Positions 38,348-51,600 of a DNA stretch of 64,000 nt are shown here, piece by piece. The notes under the pieces were generated by a model. That model was given only the letters and a program-made list of their open reading frames with translations. It was not told the DNA's origin and made no database searches. The stretch comes from Casuarius casuarius (lineage: Eukaryota > Chordata > Aves > Casuariiformes > Casuariidae): assembly GCA_003342895.1 (NCBI GenBank), contig PTFA01000031.1, forward strand, positions 4,288,603-4,352,602, read 5' to 3'. How positions within the stretch are numbered: the first letter of the stretch is position 1; each line of letters starts with the position of its first letter. The position numbers and the translations under genes were made by a program.

Positions 38348-41300
38348 CCATAGAGAATTTCTTCTTGCAGCAAGGCAAGCCAGACTCATGGTGAATCACC
38401 TGGCTGCTGCAAGAACAGACTCTGCATAGAGCGAATGGCAACTGCAATGCATCAACAAGCACATCTTTCCCTTCCAGCATGCAGGCTGAAATTGCGAAGA
38501 TCATTTGACAGTATGATTTGGGTGTTTTCTTGCCCATTTGCGTGTAATAACTTAGGCCCATACGCTGCACTCGGATGCATGTTGGAGTAGAGTGAGATCT
38601 TCCTGTACAGAAGAAAAAGCAGATGCATTCCTTTCATTTTCAAATGGTAGCATTGTAAAAGCCATTCTGTGATGAACTTGAGAGCTGCACACATTGTACA
38701 GTCAAATTCCTTTCTACAGTGCATATTTTTATAAATGTTTCTAACAGAATTTTTGGATCTTTTACAAGATCAGATGCTTGTACTGCTGGTCTGTTATGTG
38801 GTGCTCAGATCATCAACAAGGAAAAAAATGATGTTATTAAATACTTTTGAGAAGAGTTTTCCAAAAGTCCTGGAACATAAATAGTTATTCCAAACCATCG
38901 AATTTTTTTACGAATTAGCTCCGTATACCACTTCTTGGCATGAACAGGAAAAATGCATCTGGGGATGTATGGGAGATTCTGTTCACAGAAGTATGAAGTG
39001 GATCACTCTGGGGAAAACTGGCACAAGGACTGAATGGCAGGACACATCACCTTCTGACCACTATTGCTAAAAACTGACCGGAGGAACTCAGCTCAAAGCC
39101 CTTTATAAATGTTTATAAAGTGCTCACTAGTCTGTTTTCTGATGGTCAAACACGAGACGTTTTTTCTGATCCATTATGCAGCTGTAGAGTTGTCAAAAAT
39201 GCCTTTTTCTTTTTTTAACAAAACCGTTAAAGATGTTGCCGTAACTGAAAAATGAAGTGTCAAATAACATTTAACAGACTTTAATTAAATGTCAAGGAAA
39301 TGCAAAGGGTGGCAAATTGGAGCACTCATGAGACAGACAGGCTGAAAGAACTACATTAAATTAAACTTGACTAGGGCAAGAAACACAGGTAGCTCTATCC
39401 AAGCAGTTTTATTTCCCTTCTTAAAGTAGCTCAGAGCAGGAATCGTTTTTCTGCGTACGTTTGGCAAAGAAAGGGGCACAACCACGTTACACTTTACTGA
39501 CCTCAAGGCAGTTGCTGCCAATTGCTGTATCATTGTAGGGCAGGGACCAGGGCTGTTTGCCTGACTGTACCTGTCCCATGGGGGTAACCACTTATCCTGG
39601 CAATGCAGAAGTGCCAGAAGAAAGGAAGAAAAACCTGGCATGATGGAAAATGTCACTGTCCTCTTCTGAAGCACAGGGCTGCCTACTGCTCCTTTAAATA
39701 CCCAGCCTCATCTCCTGTTATCGCAGTGCAATAGGCAGACTAGCCAAGGCAAACATTTTAGCTTAATAGGATAAATATACTGCATTCCGATGGTGTGTAA
39801 ATCACGGTAGCAGAAGAAGCTGCTGCTTCGAGGAGCCTGTGTTAGGGAACGTGAGGGCCTTTCACCGTTAACATTTCTTATGAACGTAGTGGGAGTAAAA
39901 TGCTTCAAGTGCGAATTTAGTGAGTAATTTAGAACCATCCCACCGCCAGTTTGGCAGTAGTATTTTAATCAAATCATTAGATCAGAAATGAAAGGCACAT
40001 TTGGTGATTTTTGTACTAAGGCCCTTATCTAGCCAAGTGTTAGGAATTTGCTTGAGGTAGCATAAGCAGCTGAGCTGCAGAGGATCTGTAGTATTTTTTG
40101 AGGGGCAAGAAATTGTCAGTTTTATGCTGCCAATATGTTTTGAATATTGCAGTATGTACTTCAGTTTACATATTGCATCTGGAGTCCAGGATCAAGCAGA
40201 AAATCCTTAGAAAAAACATAGTTTTTGCAGATTTATTGAGGATTGATGGAAAAGAATGATCATGTGAAATGACCTCTTTAAAAGTAATGCAGTGTAAAAT
40301 GCATTTATGGCTTGTGTGTGTGCAATAGTTCATCAGCCACACAGCGGTCTGGGGTAGTGCAGTGTATCTGGTCAAAATCCAGAGGTTGTCCTGTTGTGCT
40401 CTTCGGTACATCTGTGTCACAGTGACCAAGGCCCCGTCACAACCTTATGGAGGATGCAGTGTTCAACTTTGATTATTACTGGCTGGTATTCAAAACATAA
40501 ACTAGAATCTAGTTCCCACGTCCAGTTAACGGCAGATTTCTCCTTGCATTCCTGAGAGCAGATTTGTTGTGCTGCTCTCCTCAGCGTGCAACATGTACAC
40601 GCAGGCAGTGCCACTTCTCTGCCCGCACTGCCCCAGAAAAAATATGTATAAAATCCAAAAATATTTTAACAGAAATCATGGAAATTTTATCAGTTTGCTA
40701 AATCTGTTACGTCTCCAGGCAAAACACTGGAAAATTATAGCATGCAATGTTTTCCTACAGAATCTAACACTATTACGCAGAAGAATTTATTAATATTTTA
40801 ATTATTTGAATCTGTTACCTAAAACAAACAAACAAAAAAGAAGTAGCAGTATGTATCACCAGCATTATGTAGCATGAAAACTATTTAATACAGAATAATA
40901 TGCTTGCCTTTTTAAAACAATTTATGAGGGATTCAGTAACAACTCTTTATTAGAACCACGGAGACTCATTTAAAAACTCAGAAATGTAAGTCCAAAAAAA
41001 TCTTCCTTTTTTGAATGTACTGTCTGTGTTGAGAAATATAGGAGAGAGGATGCAGAAACCACAAGCTCTTGATACAAATGTACAAGACTCCAGATTTATG
41101 GGCTTAGCAATACTGTAAAATAATTCTCGTAAATACGCATCCTCTAAGCTGTGATTTGCAAACAGGCAGCTCAGTAAGGATTCGAAAGCTAGCAAAAATA
41201 AGAAGTGGGCAGTGCGCTGTAGCCTGTGGGGCACTGCCTCCAGGGCAGATGTGGTGGCGCTGGGAGTGGAGGGACTGCCCAGCGGTACCGCTCTTGCTGG

Positions 41301-41764
41301 AGGCATAGGGGCTCTGCTGGCTGGTGCCAACAGGGCTAAGAGACATTAGCAAGGCACCAAATTATTTCCTCTGATGACAAAAAATCAATACGCATCTGAA
41401 ATGATCTGTTTTTCCCGCTGTAGCTCACAGACCATGTAGCAGCAAGGAGCCCACTGCAGCGCATGGGTGCTCAGAAAGACCAATGCGGTTACGCAGCGGT
41501 TTCGTGGTGCTTGTGGGATCTTGATGGCGCGGCGTTGTATGGATTTCAGGCTACTCGAATGGGGCATGAACCTTGTGTTTTTACTAAGATGAGCGAAATA
41601 AACATGCTGCATCTTGAGATCTTACATAAATCATCATCCAAATATAACTTGAAAGTTCTGCAGTTGTCTCTCAGGAGCTGTGGGTATAAAATGCTGGTTT
41701 TTAAAGTACAGCTAAACAGGGAAATGTAGCAGGCCACAGCCACTTTTAAAAGCTAAATCTTACC

Positions 41765-41779
41765 AATAAAGAAAATAAA
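41765..41779 (+). other. Poly(A) signal pair, candidate 1
   Basis: Two AATAAA hexamers (41765-41770, 41774-41779) followed by a T-rich stretch. Would give a 3' UTR of about 3.4 kb. Confidence 0.5.
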
Positions 41780-44522
41780 AATTTTCATTTTTACTGTATT
41801 TCTCATGGAAGACAAAATGATACAACTTGTAAGTTAGAGTGTTTAGCATGTCTTAGTCATTGGAGTAGCAGTTAATAGGGAACTATTTTTGTAATAACAA
41901 TTTAAGTGCGACAGACTCAGAGACTTTCAATAACTGCAAAGTACGTGGAAATAAGTCACAGTCTTCATGCTACCTTGATGTTTTTCAGTGATCTGTGTAC
42001 TTTACTTCATTTGGGCCTTAGGTTGTTTTGTTTTGCTCTAAAGGGAGTTGTCTTGGGAAATTTCCTTCGTGTTGCAGTGTATCTTGTAGAGCAAATTCAT
42101 CGGCGAGCCCAGTGGCTTGCTCTTGCTTCCAGCTGACAGGCAGCAATGTGATGAGGTTTCTAGTGAGAGTCGTTTGAAATAGGTGACATGCATCATAGAT
42201 TTGGAGTGCCTAAAGGTGATTTACTGTCCCCTCATGTCATATTAGGCTAGCCACGTGAAGCCTCGACATTAGAAAATGCAGTCCTGTGGTTTATTTGAAA
42301 GGAGAGGGCTCTTATAGAGAGAACATTGCCAGGGGCAGGGGTGCAGCCATACTCGATACAGATGCCAAATTTGCCAAGGGACATCAGTGAAGTCATTGAC
42401 TTTTACTGCAGAGCAGAGGTGGGAATAGCTGTACTGTCGCTACAGCTGGCTTGAAGCTAAATCTGCTGCACCTCTACAGAGGCTGCTGTGCAAAGCCCAA
42501 TGCACTCAGGCTTTGCACCACGAGGCGAATTTTCCCCATGCCTGAAGGACGCAGCTAGGAGTATTGCAGTGTAGTAGGACCACAGACGGTTTAAGCAGCT
42601 CCCATCAACGGGCGCCTGGGGGGTCCTCGGTCCGTCTGGAGGTGCTTCAGGGTGTCAGCGAGGAACTTTGCATTTCCTGACGAGCGCTCATTTTTCAGCT
42701 TCAGAGTTCAACATCCTCTTATTAGCATGACTGCTGCCTCTCCAAATGAGCAGCTGCAGTTACTCTGGCTTTTATTTCCCCCTGCATTTCTCTGTGAGAA
42801 AACATTTGAATCAGGACAAAGTATGTACTTGTATCCTCCCTCCTGATGAAAACAGTATATTGATGAAATTTCAAACTCTGTGTGTAACTTAGCAAGAATG
42901 CTTTGTAATGTTTTATCACCACTAATCAAAATTTTTATATTGGAATCCCATTTTCTATCTTTGCTTTTGTAAGTTTTATTTGTTGGTTCTGACATACAAC
43001 TTTTTAAAGAGCCTTTTTTAAAAAATAAATTAATAGAAAGAAAGTTCATACAAAAGAAAAAAAAGACACCTTCAAGTAGCTTTTTAAATGGGCTGCATTA
43101 GGACCAAAGATATAATGTCTTATTTTCTTGCTTTAAAGTAATACGGTATTGATCACCACTTCCACAACATCCCATTACAGGAAAAAGCTATAGATCTCCG
43201 TTCTTCCTTGGGATCTGCCCAGAGCACCACTAAGCCAGGAGGGCTTGACTTGAGGATGAGGCCTGTCCATTGAAAACAACACCAAAAATCAGGACCTGGT
43301 GTTTCTTCAGGGCCACGTCTGGAGTCTTTACTTTGATTCATTCTCTACTCACAGAACACCCGAACAAGGACATGGTTAGGAAAATGAAAAAAATACATTA
43401 TGTTTGGGCTCAGCATCAGGAAAAAATAAAAAGCTGTGAAGATGATACATGATTAGATAACTGTTTTTTTAACTGAGGAAGTGTGTAGGCAGGCAGTGAG
43501 ACTTTAAGATGATAACACTTCTGGTTATGTATTACTTGAATTACATGGGGGAGTTGAAATCACGACACTTTCATGACTGGCTTTACCTCCCGCCACATGC
43601 TCTGCCTACTTTCGACACTTGTGTGTATTTCCAGAGCGTCTATATTACCATGGCCTTGTGGCCTGAGACCTGCGGTTCATTCGTGTCGGTAGGTGGTACT
43701 GCGTATGAGTCCTTTATTTTTTTACATGGGAAGCTGAATGCAACAGGGAGAGAAGTGCAGAGATTTTAGGCTGTGCCTCAGTTAGCAGTCAAGCAAATCC
43801 TCGGTAGCATCAGAGAAAAGGGTTTCCGGAACAAAAAGAGAGAATGGGGGACCTAGCTGGCAAAACCTGTGTTGCTTCTGATGCCACTGAGGTCAATGGC
43901 CAAACACGGTCAGCCAAGATTGAGGCCTGCGTGTTCGCTCTCCTCCTTGTATGTGTTCAGCTTTGTCACAGATGAGGCTGTCTGGACGCAAGGCTGCTTG
44001 GGCTTTGTGGTCTCTCTAGCTCTCTCCTTGAAGTAATGTGTTTTCCGATTAATAAGGTGAAAAATCAAAAATCAAAACCATAGCTGTGGACCTAATGGCT
44101 GGACTTGTGGAGGGTTTTGTCCTGTGCAGCTGATACGGTACATTATTTCCAGTTGCTCTGGAATTTATCCCAATCAGCCTCCCAGTCTCTCATGATTTAG
44201 CTGAAGAGTGTGGATTTTCAAACACTGTCAATGTTATCCTGGTATTTTAAGAAAGGGAATACGTGAAGTAGTTGCCTACAATGATTAGGGATTTGGCTCA
44301 CATACCTGGAAGGTTCCTTTCTGACCCTGTGTTCCTAACATCGCTTCCCTTGAAATTAAGAGAAAGTTTAATTTGATTTCATCGAGAGTATAAAATGAGG
44401 CTAATGTTGAGTGATTTTGAAAATCCCTCGCAATAATCAGAGATCCTATGGATCCACTGCCCATTTTAGGCTGCTTTGTATTGATGCAATCAACTGAATA
44501 TAAGGAATAATGTCTTGGTTTT

Positions 44523-44528
44523 AATAAA
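44523..44528 (+). other. Poly(A) signal, candidate 2
   Basis: AATAAA giving a 3' UTR of about 6.2 kb, close to the human length. No clear GT-rich element follows. Confidence 0.4.
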
Positions 44529-45899
44529 CTATCAAGCAATATATCCGTAAATGCAAACAGTACCCTTGCAGCATTGTAAAGTTACTCAACTATGAAAGCA
44601 CTATTTGTACAATAAGAAACTCTTGACTTTTCTATGGTTTAATGGTTTATACTGTTGATCAAAGATTGTTTGTATATTGAGCGATAAAAATGAGGTGTAT
44701 ATTATTCTTTTTAATTGTTTTTAATTTTTGGAGAACATTTATTGTAATATACTGTTGTATTTGGGGGCAGAAGAAATCACAGTGGCTAGCTTGTAGGGTT
44801 TTTAGCCAGAGAAGAACTTATGTTAAGGGTTCTTTACTGATGGACATAGATTTTTGTAAAAGTTGTCACCTTGGGGATTTATCCAGAGCTTAGCAAAGGT
44901 AATAACAGGACCCTTTCCTCTCTCCAAGACTCTTTGGATCTCTCTCCATGCTCCATGCTAGAGTTTCAAAATGTGAGCTATAAAACAGTTAACAATTCTG
45001 ACCATTGGAAGTGCAATATGAAAGCCCAGGTGCTGTTTATCAGGGCACTAATAAAAGCTGCTCTTTTGAAATGCGTGGCAGGTTCTCACTGCAGTTTTAT
45101 GACGAACAGAAGCACAGTCAACACAATCCCTCAAGTTCAGATCCACGTGACATTTGGGTTATAAGGCCATTCTTTGGCCATCTGTGAATTGTATAATTGC
45201 GAGTTGTGCAACAGCAACACAGCAGGACTCCTTGATAATGAAAGGCAAAATAACAAGATCTCCACCGCAGTCACACTCATGCAAAACATAGATTCTACCA
45301 TTAGAAGCAAAGGAGTACATGGGAAAGCTATGAACTTTTAACTTTAATGTAGTATAGGAGAGATGTGTGGAAGAACAGTTATACTACACTAGCAAGAAAG
45401 AGAAATTTTGTGAGCAAAGCCAGTCAAGTGAAGCCCAAGGGTCCCTTGAGTGTTCGTGTTTAATAATCTAACAGGTGGGATTCATAGCAGACAAAGACAG
45501 AAGGAATTACAGGGTCCTAAACGTAGTTGAGATTTCTGTGAAGTGTTTGGGAGGAAAAGAAGTGTTATCTCTCTGTTCTCTAGAAGCAAAATACATTGGG
45601 TTGACAACACAGTAGAGAGAGGAGCTGGAACTGTCAGTACACATTCAGCCTGGATAAGTCCCTAGTATCGTGATTAGTAAAGTAAATCTTTTTTGTCTTT
45701 ATAGATGAACTTTGTACACAGAAAAAAAGCCACTGCCGCACCTTTCTCATTTTCATCTTTCCATCCAGTCCCTTCCAATACGTAGGCTGCATGCTTTACC
45801 AACTCAACCTATTTTATGCAGAAATGATGTAGTCTTAATCTCCATATTACCGGTTCTCAGAAATGTCTAATGCGTATTAATGCATGATATTTTTATTTT

Positions 45900-45905
45900 A
45901 ATAAA
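45900..45905 (+). other. Poly(A) signal, candidate 3
   Basis: AATAAA followed about 20 bases later by TTTGCTGGTTTGGGG and a T run, the best GT/T-rich downstream element of the three. Would give a 3' UTR of about 7.6 kb, or may belong to nothing. Confidence 0.4.
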
Positions 45906-48900
45906 AGTAATTAAATACATCTTTGCTGGTTTGGGGCACATTTTTTTTTCCTCCTTGGTGATCACCAATTGGCTTGTGGAGACTCTAGATAAGTTAATAC
46001 CATGAACTTGAGAAGGAAACCAGAATATATGTTGTAATTCCATACATCTCCTCTATGAAGATCACAAAACAGCTTACAGGTTCAAAAGTCTTCTTTGTGA
46101 GACAGGAAACTCTGCTATTCTCCATATTTCACAGATAGGAAAACAGGTACAGCACTGTCTCTATACTTACCTCATAGAGATGGAGACACTGGCGGGAGTA
46201 AATCACACAGTCAAAGCACTGAAAGAGAGGAACTTAAAATCGAGAATAATATAGGTTTAGAAATGTGTGGAGATTTGAGGAGACTGAGCATTCAGGAATT
46301 CCACTGAACTCAGTGTTGCCAACTTAAAATAACTGAAATATAAGAAGTGACAAAGCATAGAAAAGGATAAGAGAGCCAAAGAAGCACAACTGCAGTTTAA
46401 TCCCCCCTCTCTGCCTGTGCAGGATATGATAGGTTAAGAAAGATAGAGAAAATTACTCTATAAATAGAGCAGAGCAATTTTAGACTCTTTCCCATACTTC
46501 CATCATTACCCTCAACTGCCATAAGCAAGCTGTGCCCTTTAGTGCTTCTAAACTCAAAGGAGGGAAAAAGTGAGTGAGCCTTCAGGGAACTAATCTGAAT
46601 GGATAATAATTACATTACATTGTGTAAAAAATTTCCAAGGTGGCCAATAAGAAAAACTACATGCTCTGAGGAGACCCACAGCCACGGTCCAACCACTTGC
46701 CTGGGACAGACCTAAATGCCTATTAAAGCCTTGTAAATCAAAGCCCTTGATTGAGCCCACCTTCTGCCTGGGGCGACGTGGCTGGGCTTCCTATCCAGTA
46801 GGGAAGGCAACTAGGCTGCCTACTTTAGGGGCTCACGAGGGGAAGAAGGGTTAAGGCATGTCTGAATAAGGTGCCTAGTATAGGAGAAAAGTCAGCAGTT
46901 CCTTTCCAACCTAGACCCAAAGCTACAAATTTGGAATATCACTAAATCATGAGTTACCCAGGGGTAGGTGTGTGACTGTGGGCCAGCTCTCATCTCTTCT
47001 TGCTATGCTGTTAATGCCTTTTACTACACCCACAGTGCAGTGCTGCTGGTTGAAGCACCATGGTTTTCCATGTAGTGTCAAGTCTCTTGCTTCCTAACCC
47101 ATTGCCTGCTGCCATGCGGGACTGGAGGCACTTTCTGCCTGAAGCATGGCACCACGATAAATACGGGTTGCTGCTCCTTGCTTTGCTCTTCAGTGCTGTT
47201 ACATTTTGGCACTAATTTGTCACAGTTGGCCTTGCTCATTCCTGCCCTACAGCTGGTAACTGGGGCAAGGCTTCCCAAGCAGCATTTAGCTAGAGATATT
47301 GGTACCTGGCATGAGTTTGGCAGTAAAGAGAGGCCTTGCAATTACCAAATGCAGGTGCCAGTAGCTGGAGTTGCTGCCCTGAAGTTGCATCATGTCAATT
47401 GACAACTGAGGGCTCAGCTATTTTAAATTCTGGGCAGCAGTAGCGGAGCATAGCTCATCCTGTATGTCGGTGCCACCTTGAGCCGGATCCATCGCTGTCC
47501 CCCAAGAGCAGCACCGCTGGCCCAGCACATGCTGAGGTACATGTCCTGCTCAGGGCCTTTCGCCTCGGTGGCCCCAACAGGTGAGCTGCATTGGCGAGCA
47601 GCACTTGGGACTGGGTGGGCTTCCCCAGTGCTTCCCTGGCCAGGGCAGGAGGTGACTTGTTTGGAGCTCACCCTTAAGTATATATTGTGGAGTGAGCCTT
47701 CAGCCCCAAAATATGGATTATTACTGCTGTTTAGCAGGAAGACGAGCTCAGGCTGGAGCTCAGGGGGTGCTTTAAATTATTTGCAGGGAATTGAGTTCTC
47801 TCCCCTAAGCACCATCTGTGTGAAGTTTACCACCAGATTTCTTAGTGTGGAAAACCTTTCACTTTAAAAACCTTCTTTTTAGAGACAGCAGAAGGAGCAT
47901 TATTTGCACATGTGTTAACCCCAGAGACTGCTGCTTTCGGTGAGTTATAGCACCATGAACCCAAACTAGCACAGAAATAAAGCAGCAAATGTTTGTATTC
48001 TTTATCCAGTACCATACGGTTTGGTTTATACTGTAATTCTTTTGGTCACAGATTTATGCATTACACCGGACTTCACTGGACGCTGTCACTCTCAGATAGG
48101 AGGGATGATGATGTAGGACGTGGCTATTCTTGTCTCACAGACAACTTTTCTTTAACTAAATTTGTACTGGCATTCCTTTAAAAAGCCAAAGTACAGCTAA
48201 GAAGGGTCGCAGCTGGCTTTATCAGTTTCCATCTAGCTTTTGGAGTCTGTCAAATCACCAAAAGCAGAAGCATTTCATGCAAGCTTACTGCCTGTGGATA
48301 ACGAATGCAGCGATGTGCTCTGCCACTGCCTGTGAGACCAAGCCACACTAGGACAAGGCATGCTGGGTTAGGCGTAAGTGTGGCGAGAAAACAGCTCTTG
48401 CACAGCACATGGGTAAGCTCCTCTGGCGCAGCGCTCTTCCCTGAGAGCTGTGGTGGAAGAATGGCAGAAAGTGCGTGCAGCTACGTGAGCTTTGCAGAAG
48501 GAAGCCAAGCTTGCAAAGTCTCCATGCTTTCTGGTGCCTGTACCTCTAGCTACCTCGCTCAGTGCCTAAGCAGTTACAATTACCCTTGTTTTGGAGAGAA
48601 ATAGAAGGAAAGCTAATAGTGCCCTCTCTTGGAAGAGAAAGAAACTCTATACAGAAAACACAGGGTTTTAAAATATGTGATGTATTTATATTGGCATAAA
48701 AAAAAGGGATACAGTCTTGTCCCATTACAATCAGTAGCCAGATTCACCACGCACTGTCCCAGCAAACAGAGCAGAAAAAGCCAGTTTGCACAGCCGATTT
48801 ATTTTCCAGTCTGTTTGGAGTAGAGGTTCATGCTACATTTAATCCAACCTAAGTACAGGCTGCTGCTGAAAAGGGTCGATTCACTGATCCAATGGAAAAC

Positions 48901-50225
48901 TAATCTTTCTCTTTGGCGGTTTAGTTCCAGTGGACTTGCAATGCAATTGCGCACACAATAGAGCTGACATGTGACATGGCAGCATGTCTCTGAAGGACAG
49001 GATTGTACCCCTCTGGTGACCACCCATAATAGTAACAAATGTGACATCCTCCTGTCCTCAGAAGCTCCTGTGCATGTTAGTGTGAATTACTCCCTTTCCC
49101 TAATGCTCTTGTTTTCTTCATGCCTTGCAGGACAAGCAAGACCTCATACTGTGCAGATAATGCTGTGAAAAGTCTTAAAATAATGTAGACAGGCTGAGTC
49201 AGTACAGAGATCTGCGTAGATTTTTGGTTTGTGATTTTTAAACTGCTGGTGGGAAGTAGGCTTTGTTCTATTTTTAAAAGTAATCTGGGCCAGCTTTTTT
49301 CATATGAGAAGGCTCCAGCATAGATTCATCCTATTGCAGAATAAATATAGGCTATTAAAGGCAAAATTATTTCAGACATTTGTTTTATCAGTTTAGAATG
49401 TAATGGAGATTTGCTTACAAAATCTGGACATTTTGCGTTTTGCTGTTAATAAAGATGCTGGAATCGACTTGTAAACAGATGAGACTGAATTTTTCTCAGT
49501 TTTGGTGCTAAGCCAACAAACCTAACGTCCACCACACCCCGCTTGTTTAGGTGGGCAAAAATAACAAAATGCCTGTGTACAAAAACCCAGCTTCTCTGGG
49601 ACTTTAGCTTTCTTTTGTATTTGTACAGGGCAACAGATGTGTCCAAGGCACATCTTCACAAGTTATACATACCACTGTAAGAGACTGAGCAGCTGCCTTA
49701 CTCCTGGAAGTCGGACTTGCTCTCTCCCCAGGAGTGAGGTATCATATGACTGGCATATAGCAAAACCATGCTTGTTATACTTTGGCAAAACTTCGAAGAG
49801 TGCAAAAGCTTGATATCACTCCCAAGGAAGTCTTTCTATACCAATGGGGCATTACTCCACTGTGGAGTAGGCAGAGGCAAGGCACTCCTGGATGGTTGTT
49901 TGAAGATCAGGCTAATTCCAAGGGGCATTTGAAATCAGCACAAAAAGGCAGGCAGCCAGTTCCTATGAGAAACAGCAATCTACACATGATTAAATAAAAC
50001 CTGATTAGGTAGTAGCTCTTAGAGGGTGCACTGATCCCAAATGCATCTTTCTAAGCATGCTCGTTAGAGTGCTAATTGCATTGGCTTTTCTAATACTTCC
50101 CTTCAAAAGAAGCTGGTTCAGACCAATGGGCCACATCTCCCAGGAGGGGGATCACAAGGGAGTTTAAAATCGTTGTTTAGCCAGAGATGAACCCATTCAA
50201 ATGCTGTTCGCTGGGCTGATCCTGA

Positions 50226-50258
50226 GGCTTTCCACCACGTTCGTGGTAGTGGAAAGCC
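50226..50258. repeat. Imperfect hairpin
   Basis: GGCTTTCCAC pairs exactly with GTGGAAAGCC, and CACG with CGTG inside it, leaving a 3-base bulge and a tiny loop. Confidence 0.7.
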
Positions 50259-51600
50259 AGCGGCAGGAGGGTGGAGGTGGCACACTTGGACTTCCTGATG
50301 CAGCTGCGCAGAGACCTCCATGGTGGCACTGGCCTACTTCACAGACTATGGCACCTATTTATCCTCACAAATGTGGGAGGTAGAAAAGCGTATTACACAC
50401 AGACAGGGAACAGAGATGAAGAAATGCAAACTGGGCTGGTGCAGGATGGCCTAAAGGGAAGGAGCAAATAGGCTATTAATGAATGGCAGGGGTGAACCTC
50501 CCCTATCATCAGGGAGGTTATCAGGGAGGAAGAACAAGATTTTTAAGGATCAAAAGAAGACTTGGAGGAGCAGTGAGGTGAGAAAAGATATGTCAGAGGT
50601 TCCTTGCCTGGTTTGGTGAGGCGGAAGGAGTCCATGCAATGGAAAAAAAAGCAGCTCAAACCTCTAGTTCCTCAGAGAGGAGCAGAGAATGTGGGGAAAG
50701 AGGAAGCTGCAGCAATGCAGCCTGCAAGAATTACTGCAGTAATTCCCATCCACTTAACGCCCATCGGTGTTAAAACCAATGGGTGAATTCCCTGCAGCCA
50801 GGCTATCTGGACAAATGGCTTGGCAGAGAGCCTGCAATAGCTGTGCTTCATGCTGAGCTTCTTCAGGAGCATATTTCTGTGTCCCTGTGCGTGCCTGCAG
50901 TGCTGGGTGTCAGGGAAGGCACAGGAGGAGGAAGACGAGGAAGCAGCTGGTACATGCACGTGGGTCTTGGAGCACAATCCAGCTGAACCTCTATGATAAG
51001 AAAAGCCCCTCTAACACTGTTGCCAGGACTACGAAGGTCTTCTCCTGAGGGTTATTGGTGGCCTGGGGGAGTGCTGTAACCCTGCTGTAAAACTACAAAC
51101 TCTGCCTCTGGAAGGAGATGCACAGGCAGTGGTGGTGCAAGATTTTTCTGGAGAGTTTTTACAGACTTGTTGCAGCAGGGGACTTTGGGAAGGAGAACAA
51201 GACTGCCTTCTCACAGGGTAGTGCTACAGAGGAGCTGAGGCTCTCCCTGCTGTCTCCTGAGCCAAGGCCAGAGCTGTCTCACACTGACAAGGGAGCTATG
51301 AGACCATCTGGTGGGTCCCCAAAGTGTAAGTCCCTCTTGGCTCTGTGAGGACTCAAAGCCATGACAGTAGCTGTAACAAGTTTGCTGGGCACAAGCAGCA
51401 AGGCACACAGTATTGTATGCTCCGCCTCTTTTCTTCATGTAGGAAAGAGGCAATTTCTTCCCATTCATCTCAGTTTTGGCCAATCTCCAGCTCTTCCTCC
51501 CAGCTACAATAACTGCACAGGGCACCGGCAGTGCCTAGCAGGGAGGGAGGTGAGCCGCTCTGGGCTCAGGGAAAATTTCCTTGGTGTGAGTAGATGAACT

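Larger units (their letters stand above)
38348..44528 (+). other. EGFR: EGFR 3' UTR (extent provisional)
   Basis: Begins after the TGA. A/T-rich with many ATTTA-type and T-rich stretches and no coding similarity. The human long-transcript 3' UTR is about 6 kb, which fits the AATAAA at 44523-44528 by length, but earlier and later signals also exist. Open frames inside (for example 40950-41330 minus) are not recognised. Confidence 0.55.
44529..51600. other. Downstream sequence, no gene recognised
   Basis: Contains a further AATAAA at 49448-49453, a hairpin at 50226-50258 and moderately GC-rich stretches (46680-47680, 50200-51560). Open frames up to 129 codons (47478-47867) occur on both strands, overlap each other and show no domain I know. 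No exon of the neighbouring human gene LANCL2 was recognised. Confidence 0.6.

Noticed and set aside
47478..47867. 129-codon open frame downstream of EGFR, with an opposite-strand frame at 47423-47671
   Set aside because: Frames on both strands overlap in GC-rich DNA, with no splice structure or known similarity.
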